Shown: positions 57,891-64,000 of the stretch, piece by piece | Numbering within the stretch: position 1 is the first letter of the stretch | Layout: each line of letters begins with the position of its first letter | Source: Sciurus carolinensis | Taxonomy: Eukaryota; Chordata; Mammalia; Rodentia; Sciuridae | Length of the DNA: 64,000 nucleotides | Direction: 5' to 3' | Assembly (NCBI RefSeq): GCF_902686445.1 | Contig: NC_062232.1 | Coordinates: 72,433,440 to 72,497,439 of the forward strand | Notes under the pieces: model-generated | What the model saw: the letters and a program-made list of their open reading frames with translations, nothing else | What the model was told of the DNA's origin: nothing | Database searches by the model: none | Made by a program: the position numbers and the translations under genes

Positions 57891-58359
57891 ATTGATTTGG
57901 TTTAACATTATTTTTATATGCATTTTCTCGCTTTCTTATTGTTTTTCATAACAACTCAACTTTCTATTGTCTCAATATTAATCTTATTTGAGAAATGCTT
58001 ATAGATATTAGCTTATAGATTTTAAATTTTATTTCTCCTATTTAGAATTTGGAAAAAATATATTTTCCCTCTGACTTTATTCTACTTAAAACTTTAAGAC
58101 TAAATATATGTTAAACTGCTAATGTACTATTTGTAAATATCAATAAATTCAAATTTGTACTTTTAAAATTGGATAAGGTTATTTTTATCTTATCAATTGC
58201 TTAGGTGTGGAGCCAAACTAGTTCTTGTTTCTTTTCAGCATAGTCAATTTTGAAGTATCATATTCATAAAAAAATAAAATGAAATAACTAAATATGTGTT
58301 TGGGAGAGCAAAAATAATAATCTCATTTTATTCTGCAATAAGATTTTAATGTTGGCATT
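57891..58359. other. Unassigned AT-rich DNA
   Basis: No gene or clear repeat. Confidence 0.5.
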
Positions 58360-58842
58360 TCCATTAGTCATCTTTTCATCACTGTAATAGAAATACCTAA
58401 CAAGAACAACTTCAAGTAGGAAAAGTTTATTTTGAACTCACAGTTCCAGAGATTCAGCCCATGGTCAGTAGACTCCATTGCTCTGGGTTTAAGATGAGGT
58501 AGAACATCATGGTGGAAGGACTTGGTTGAGGAAGACTGTTCAGTACATGGCATCCAAGAAGGAGAGAGAGATAGAGATAGAGATAGATAGAGAGAGAGAG
58601 AGAGAGAGGTATGAGGAGACAGGATACAATCACCAATTGTATGCCCTCAGTGACCTACCTCCTCCAGTCATTCTCTATATGCCTACAGTTACCATCCATC
58701 GTCTGGTCAAATTATTTGATCAAATGGATCAATCCACTGATGAAGTTAAAGATCTTATAATCTAATTATTCACCTGAACATTCCTGCATTACCAAATACA
58801 TGAACTTTTATGGGGACACCTCTTATACAGACCATAACATTA
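58360..58842 (-). mobile_element. Solo MaLR LTR, minus orientation
   Basis: CATTAGTCATCTTTTCATCAC, GGAAAAGTTTATTTTGAACTC, ATGGTCAGTAGACTCCATTG, CATCATGGTGGAAGGACTTGG, GGACACCTCTTATACAGACC. Same family as the LTRs at 43721, 46881 and 48837. A GA/GATA microsatellite (58561-58609) has expanded inside it. Confidence 0.86.
58561..58609. repeat. (GA)n/(GATA)n microsatellite in a MaLR LTR
   Basis: GAGAGA, ATAGAG, GATAGATAG and (AG)n runs; purine-only except for the T of GATA. Confidence 0.95.
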
Positions 58843-59985
58843 TTACAAAATCTTTTTCCGTGTAACTGGAATCAGTTGAACTATAAGAAAAGTCAGAATA
58901 AGTTAGAATATGATAATTAAACAATGTTTAAGACTTGATGAATACTAAAAAATCACAAATTAATGCAGCATTTGGGACATTGCTTTAAATTTAATGGAAA
59001 TAGTAATAAGAAATATTATAAGGTATTATAATATTAAATTTAAATTAAATGTTAAATACATAATAAGAAAATATGTAATAAAACTTGCTTTGTAAAGTAA
59101 AAAAAAATTATAAAGTGATGGCAAATGACTTCATGTATGAAATATTTCTGAGAGTTAAAAAACTACCAAAGTTTATTTGATTTATCTACATATATTTTTC
59201 ACAAAATATTATAGAACTTTATAAAAGAACCAGGTCTCAAAATGCTCCTTAATTTTATAGTTGGAAAAGTTGAGAACACAAAATTGTCAGTGGTATGACT
59301 AAATGTAAGCACCTAATTAGTGAAAAGCCAGAACAAATGTACTAATATTTATGAACTTGCAGATATAACTAATACATTTATAAACTTGTATTAACTACAT
59401 ATACATATCAGTACAAGCTGTTGTACTGATGGGTATAAACAAGTCCCATACATCTGTTTTTCATTAGTCCCATTAAAGCTCCAACAAATGTATTATTGTT
59501 TCCTTAGTGAACACTTAACCCATTTTATTTTTCCTTATGTTGAGCAGAAGACAGGCCATTGCAATATAAAGAATATAATTTTAAAAATCCTCTGAATGAC
59601 ACACTATTACACAATTACACATTATAGCAAAACATATTTGTCAGCCTTAGTGATAAGGTTGAAGTTGAGGTTCATTATCATGAAGGATTTTTTAATAAAT
59701 GAAAATGTCTCCATGCTTCCATTGTATTCAAAATAAAGGGACTGGTACAAATTAAGAAAAGGCACAATTGCATTAAGATGGGCATTTGTAGGCAAAATAT
59801 AAACACTATATTTAAACTTTTTCTATAATGTATTTAAAGAATTTTTCTGCCATTAACTACAAAAGGTTACTCTTTCCACACATTTAAAAATACAGATGGT
59901 ACTCTGTGGGAAGTCATCCTTATCTAGCAGAATCAGACTAGGTTGAGCTTCATGATACAAAGATCCGACTTCTCAGAACTGGCAG
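58843..59985. other. Unassigned AT-rich DNA
   Basis: No gene. At 59250-59335 the order TTAATTTTATAGTTGGAAAAG ... GTGAAAAGCCAGAACAAA faintly recalls a worn MIR; not confirmed. Confidence 0.45.
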
Positions 59986-60352
59986 ATGTGGGGGGTGGTA
60001 TGTGGCACTATGGGAATGGTTCCCTGTCTGGTTCTGGGATAGTCCGCCTAACAAAATGGCTCCCCTAACTCCATTCTATCCTGTTCTTCATAGAAGAAGC
60101 CCCTCCCATTCCAGGCCCCTTTACCTCTGTGACTATAAATAAAAGAGAGTTGGGCTACTCCATGTTGTTAGAGCCCAGATCTGGTATGGCTAGACCCATC
60201 ATGCACCCTCTCATTTAAAAGGAGTATTAGCTCTTGTGCTTTTATTGATTAGATAAGTTAATCAGTAATTGATTGACTGATAGCCAATATTGTCCTCTTA
60301 CAGTTAACCCTTTACTCATCCATGCAGGACATGGCTGAGAGACCTCACAGTA
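59986..60352 (+). mobile_element. Possible LTR or promoter-like block
   Basis: A G/C-richer island with CTATAAATAAAAG (about 60131-60143) after a C-rich stretch, a cap-region-like GAGAGTTGGGCTACTCCATG, and an end near ACCTCACA. This resembles an LTR U3-R layout starting TGTGGGGGG, but the poly(A) signal and target duplication are not clear and no second copy is in the window. Confidence 0.35.
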
Positions 60353-62637
60353 CTCTTTTCTACATTCTATATATTTTAAATACCTAAAATATTGCCATTA
60401 GTAAAATGTTCTTAAATAAATAAATTCTTCTATGAAGTACCCTGAAAAAAACCTTTAGCCCTTACATGCAGTTTTCTAAATATTTTTCATGTCTTTTCTC
60501 TCAGATGTTTCATTTAAAGTTGAGAATTAAACTTCAAGACACAATAGTATTATCTTCACAGAACAACAAAAACACAGAAAATAGCCTGATTGAAGCAACT
60601 CAACAAACTGATGTAATTCTTTTTAAATGTAGGCTTCCATTCAATTGTTGATGGCTTCAAGATTAGTTTATACAAATCTTAAATAATTCATGTGTTAAAA
60701 CTTTGGTGTCTTAAAGAAGGTGTATTTATGTTCATATAAAAGCCTTGTGAATTTCTGGTTTCTCTCATAGTAAAAATAACAACAAAAAATAATATTTAAA
60801 AAAGTCATTTGAAGAACATAGTACAACATGAAAGAATTCGCTAGAATGTGTTATAAAATAAACTTGGATAGGGTTTTCTAAATTTAAAGTAAAAGCTTTA
60901 AATTTATTTGAATACAGAGAAAAATTCTACAGTTTTTAGTATGATACTTAAGTATAAAGAGTTCTATGCTGTCTTTCAATTATTTTTCATAAAATTATAT
61001 TTTGGTTGTTACCTGCCATATAATTTTCTGTAATATACTGTTTGTTAAGTGTGAATTAAATATTAAATTAAACTATATTCAACAAGAAATAACAAGTATG
61101 TACTAAGATTTTAAGAAAAGCAAACTAGTATGTCTCTTTACTTTGTTTTATTATTACATGTCTCAGGATTCCACCAACTGCGGATGTAACATCAATTCCT
61201 CAAAGTCTAAGGCTATAACAAAATTTTAGTAACATGATTATTCTTCCTTATTAAAGCACTTCCAATAGTCCTGGATCATGTCCACATAAGTATGTTCAAG
61301 ATTTGTGAAATGAGAAGAATTTGTTGTTCCCATAATACCTCACTTACCTACAAAAGTTTGATAATAATCTACTAGTAATGAAATTTCATAGAAATTCTGA
61401 ATTTTCAGTTAGAGAATAACATACATGTGATTTAATGCTTTAAAATATGACCTTAAGAATTGTTTTAAATTCTAGGCAATGCAGGTCTATACATGTGCTT
61501 TCATAACATTATATGAAAATATAATATCTGTTTTACTGAACTCAACTCTACATTTCTATAGTGTCTCTATGCTACTTCTGAATGAAGTGAATATACATTG
61601 AAGCTCAGTATTGACTCTGAAAATATTATTTAAATATAATATAAATTAAATATTACATGATGAAAGAAAACAGTTCATGTTTTGCTGAACTATTTTTCAG
61701 AGACTGTAAAACTCACAATATGTCTAATATTCCTGAAATATTGATTTAGTCCATAGGTCTAGCAAAGAACTTTCAATGTTTCCCATTACATTTAGGGATA
61801 AATTCTCTACAGTCAAGTCCTAACTTCTGTTTGTATAAGATTGTATATATCATCAACTGTATACAGTTACATCAATTCCTGGGATTTTCTGTGGTAAAAT
61901 AAATGCTAAACATCCTTTTACAAAAACATAATGGTTTACTTATTGGATTTTCCAATACTCCAGTTGTCAAAAACCCAAAATATTCCCACAACCATTGTCT
62001 AAAGAATGCTGTTATTTATATTATATCTCAAACATCAGAATTCTGAGTTGCATTTATTCAGAGGAAAAGAGTCAACTGTTAAATTAATTTGAAAACGACT
62101 AAAATATTCCATTTCTTCTAAATGTGAGTGGGTTGACATAAATGATTATTTAATGAGATTTATAATAAAACTATATTTTTTTAAAAAACTATATCACTCC
62201 AAACAAATAATGTTCCTAGAATTTAATGCATATTGTCCTTTCTGATTTCTGTTTCCTTTCAGTTACCTCAGACTTTTTTACTTTGATTTTCCTGGCTAAG
62301 TTATACCATTAAGCTGTTGATGTTCTTAATTTTCACAAAGCTTCCTAATACAATTCCCTTTAGTCCAAAACAATTGATTTTCTAAATTCATAGCACCCAA
62401 TGATTGTATCATCAGCATGTCAGTTGCTTACAGATCATCTTGTTTCCCTTTTCATATTGCTTGGTTACTGTATTAATTTTCAAAATAATTTTTGTGTGTT
62501 TATTCTTTATTCCCCAAAATATTCAGATATTTGAAAGTGTGAATCATAACTAAACAAATTTACATCTATTTTTACATTCTTTGCCATGTTTTACACAGTT
62601 GATGCTCTATAAAAATTGATATAATTTCACATTTTAA
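60353..62637. other. Unassigned AT-rich DNA
   Basis: About 2.3 kb with no repeat or gene I can support. An exon-like frame at about 60506-60630 (after TTTTCTCTCAG) is weak and has a poor donor. Confidence 0.5.
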
Positions 62638-63558
62638 AAAATGCTATTTTGGAGCCAACTGCTGCTGTCGTGCACACCTCCCAGTCACTGCCCCATCTCT
62701 GAAGGCAGCCACCACCTGCCACTGCCATGTTGCCTTGGGCTGCAGCCCCATCTCCAAATGTGGTCGCCTCCATCTTGGGACACTGACCAGGAACTGGAGG
62801 TTCATTGTTGAGGTGTCTGCAGGTTTGGTTGCACCTGAGGTGCTGATGGCCACCATCTTGCTGCAGAGGTAGGAGAGAGCTCGGCTCTCCCCAGCTCCAC
62901 AAGTCCTAAAGTATGCAGGAATGGATTAGGACTGGCTGCAGCAGGTCAGAGAGCTGGAGGAGGGTGTGCAGACATCTTGTTCTTGGTTCATCCAGTCAGA
63001 CAGCCTGGTACCCACCAGGTTTCCAGGGTCCACTTGGGCTGTCACTTGCTGGGTCCCAACACTAACCTGGTCCTTGGCAAAAGCCCAGTCAATACTCCCT
63101 CCCCAGTCTGACAACCACCTATCCTCTGGTCCCACCAGGTCTGGCATCAGTCCAGCACCCAACAGGGCTCTCTAGTTCCCCAATCTTCAGTCTCCCAACA
63201 ATTCCACAGCCACCAACTCAGTCTACTGCTCACAGCTATGTGGCCAGCCCACAGGTCTCAGCACCTGGTCCTGATCTGCCTTATACAGAACAGCTCTCCA
63301 TGATAGGCACCTAGGTCCTGGCACTCAGCCCTCTGCACTGCTTGGGAGAGAAGTGCCTTACATCTTACAGGAGCTATTTGTTTAAAAGTTATATATTGTT
63401 TGGACTGGGTGCTGTTAATATTGATCTCCACCTTAAACGTGAGGTACTTGACTTTGCTCTGTAGACTGTAAGTCTAAATTGGTAGAAATTGTACTAGCTC
63501 GGGTTCACATGGTGAGGTGGGAAGACACACAAATAATATGAAAAAACAAGGGTAGAAA
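62638..63558 (+). promoter_or_regulatory. L1 copy 4 5' UTR, plus strand
   Basis: A GC-rich block just upstream of an L1 ORF1. It contains two CCATCTTG boxes (about 62770 and 62853; YY1-type in reverse) and C/A-rich repeats such as GCCACCACCTGCC. The sequence is unrelated to the 138-bp array of copy 2, so it is a different 5' UTR type. Small frames on either strand here are shadows. Confidence 0.75.
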
Positions 63559-64000
63559 GTGTCTCCCAATATCCAAGATGCTCCAATAATAGAATGCATT
63601 CATGAGACAGTAGAAGAAATATCAGAGGAGTTCAGAATGTATGTACTTAAACTGATCTACAACATGAAGGAGGATGTAAGGAGTGAAATCAAAGATAAAT
63701 TTCAGGAGGTGAGAGATCGCTTCAATAAAGAGATAGAGATTATGAAAAGAAATCAATCAAAAATTCTTGAAATGAAGGAATCAATAAACCAAATTATAAA
63801 TTCGAAGGAAAGTATTACCAATAGACTATATCACTTGGAAGACAGAACAACAGGCAATGAAGACAAAATATGTAATCTTGAAAATTATTGTGAAAATTCA
63901 GAGAAGATGGTAAGAAACCATGAACAAACCCTCCAGGAATTATAGGATAACATGAAAAGCCAGATTTAAGATTTATCTGGATAGAGGAAGGAACAGAGAT
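63559..64000 (+). pseudogene. L1 ORF1 (copy 4), 5' part, runs off the window
   Basis: The 128-residue frame (63559-63945) starts MSPNIQDAPIIECIHETVEE, then a long heptad coiled coil (NQSKILEMKESINQIINSKE, HLEDRTTGNEDKICNLEN, KMVRNHEQTLQEL) homologous to ORF1 of copy 2. A stop follows at 63943-63945 where copy 2 continues WDIMKR. The RRM part beyond it (AAAAGCCAGATTTAAG) is shifted or diverged. The rest lies outside the window, so completeness is unknown. Confidence 0.88.

Noticed and set aside
60506..60630. A third exon (LQDTIVLSSQNNKNTENSLI frame after TTTTCTCTCAG)
   Set aside because: The acceptor looks fair, but the donor (AAAT|GTAGGC) is weak, composition is as AT-rich as the flanks, and the residues are low-complexity.
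1..64000. A new multi-gene biological system
   Set aside because: Apart from two weak exon candidates, everything I can recognise is a transposable element, a simple repeat or unassigned AT-rich DNA. I saw no linked set of genes that could form a system.

Overview
The window is a gene-poor, AT-rich stretch of a mammalian nuclear genome. Its interspersed repeats point to a squirrel-family rodent (Sciuridae). The dominant SINE is a composite of a B1-like (7SL-derived) left part and a tRNA-Ala-derived ID right part (B1-dID), alongside free ID elements. Both are typical of squirrels and near relatives. No complete cellular protein gene is visible. Nearly every long open frame belongs to a retrotransposon or is a chance frame in AT-rich DNA. 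Two short stretches (6797-6864 and 40218-40277) have splice-site-like borders and one open frame, so they are candidate exons only.

Layout. 1-8.5 kb: intergenic or intronic DNA with SINEs, two copies of one LTR family in opposite orientation (1811-2306, 4862-5464), and an ERV1-type solo LTR (3336-3877). 8.57-12.2 kb: an old, nearly full-length Tigger1 DNA transposon broken up by later insertions. 15.4-18.9 kb: a nested LTR cluster in which LTR A holds LTR B and LTR C, followed by a second LTR A. 19.4-22 kb: old L1 fragments. 22-33.7 kb: a deleted older L1, and a nearly full-length younger L1 (26.25-33.15 kb, minus strand) with broken ORF1 and ORF2 and a GC-rich 5' UTR built from 138-bp repeats. 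34.5-40.1 kb: SINE-rich, including three young ID elements. 42-46 kb: MIR, L1 pieces and a partial MaLR retrotransposon. 46-58 kb: an apparently single old plus-strand L1 split by a complete MaLR element, another L1, two LTRs and a SINE. 58.3-62.6 kb: a solo MaLR LTR, one LTR-like promoter block and unique AT-rich DNA. 62.6-64 kb: the 5' end and ORF1 of a plus-strand L1 that runs off the window.

The elements can be ordered in time by what interrupts what and by target-site duplications. Tigger1 and the old L1 copies are oldest. MaLR, ERV1 and ERVK LTRs and older L1s follow, then the near-complete L1 at 26-33 kb and the ID elements. I found no cellular operon, structural RNA gene, CRISPR array or new multi-gene system. 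The best targets for a second look are the two candidate exons, the frame-preserving L1 5' UTR repeat array, and the nested insertion histories.
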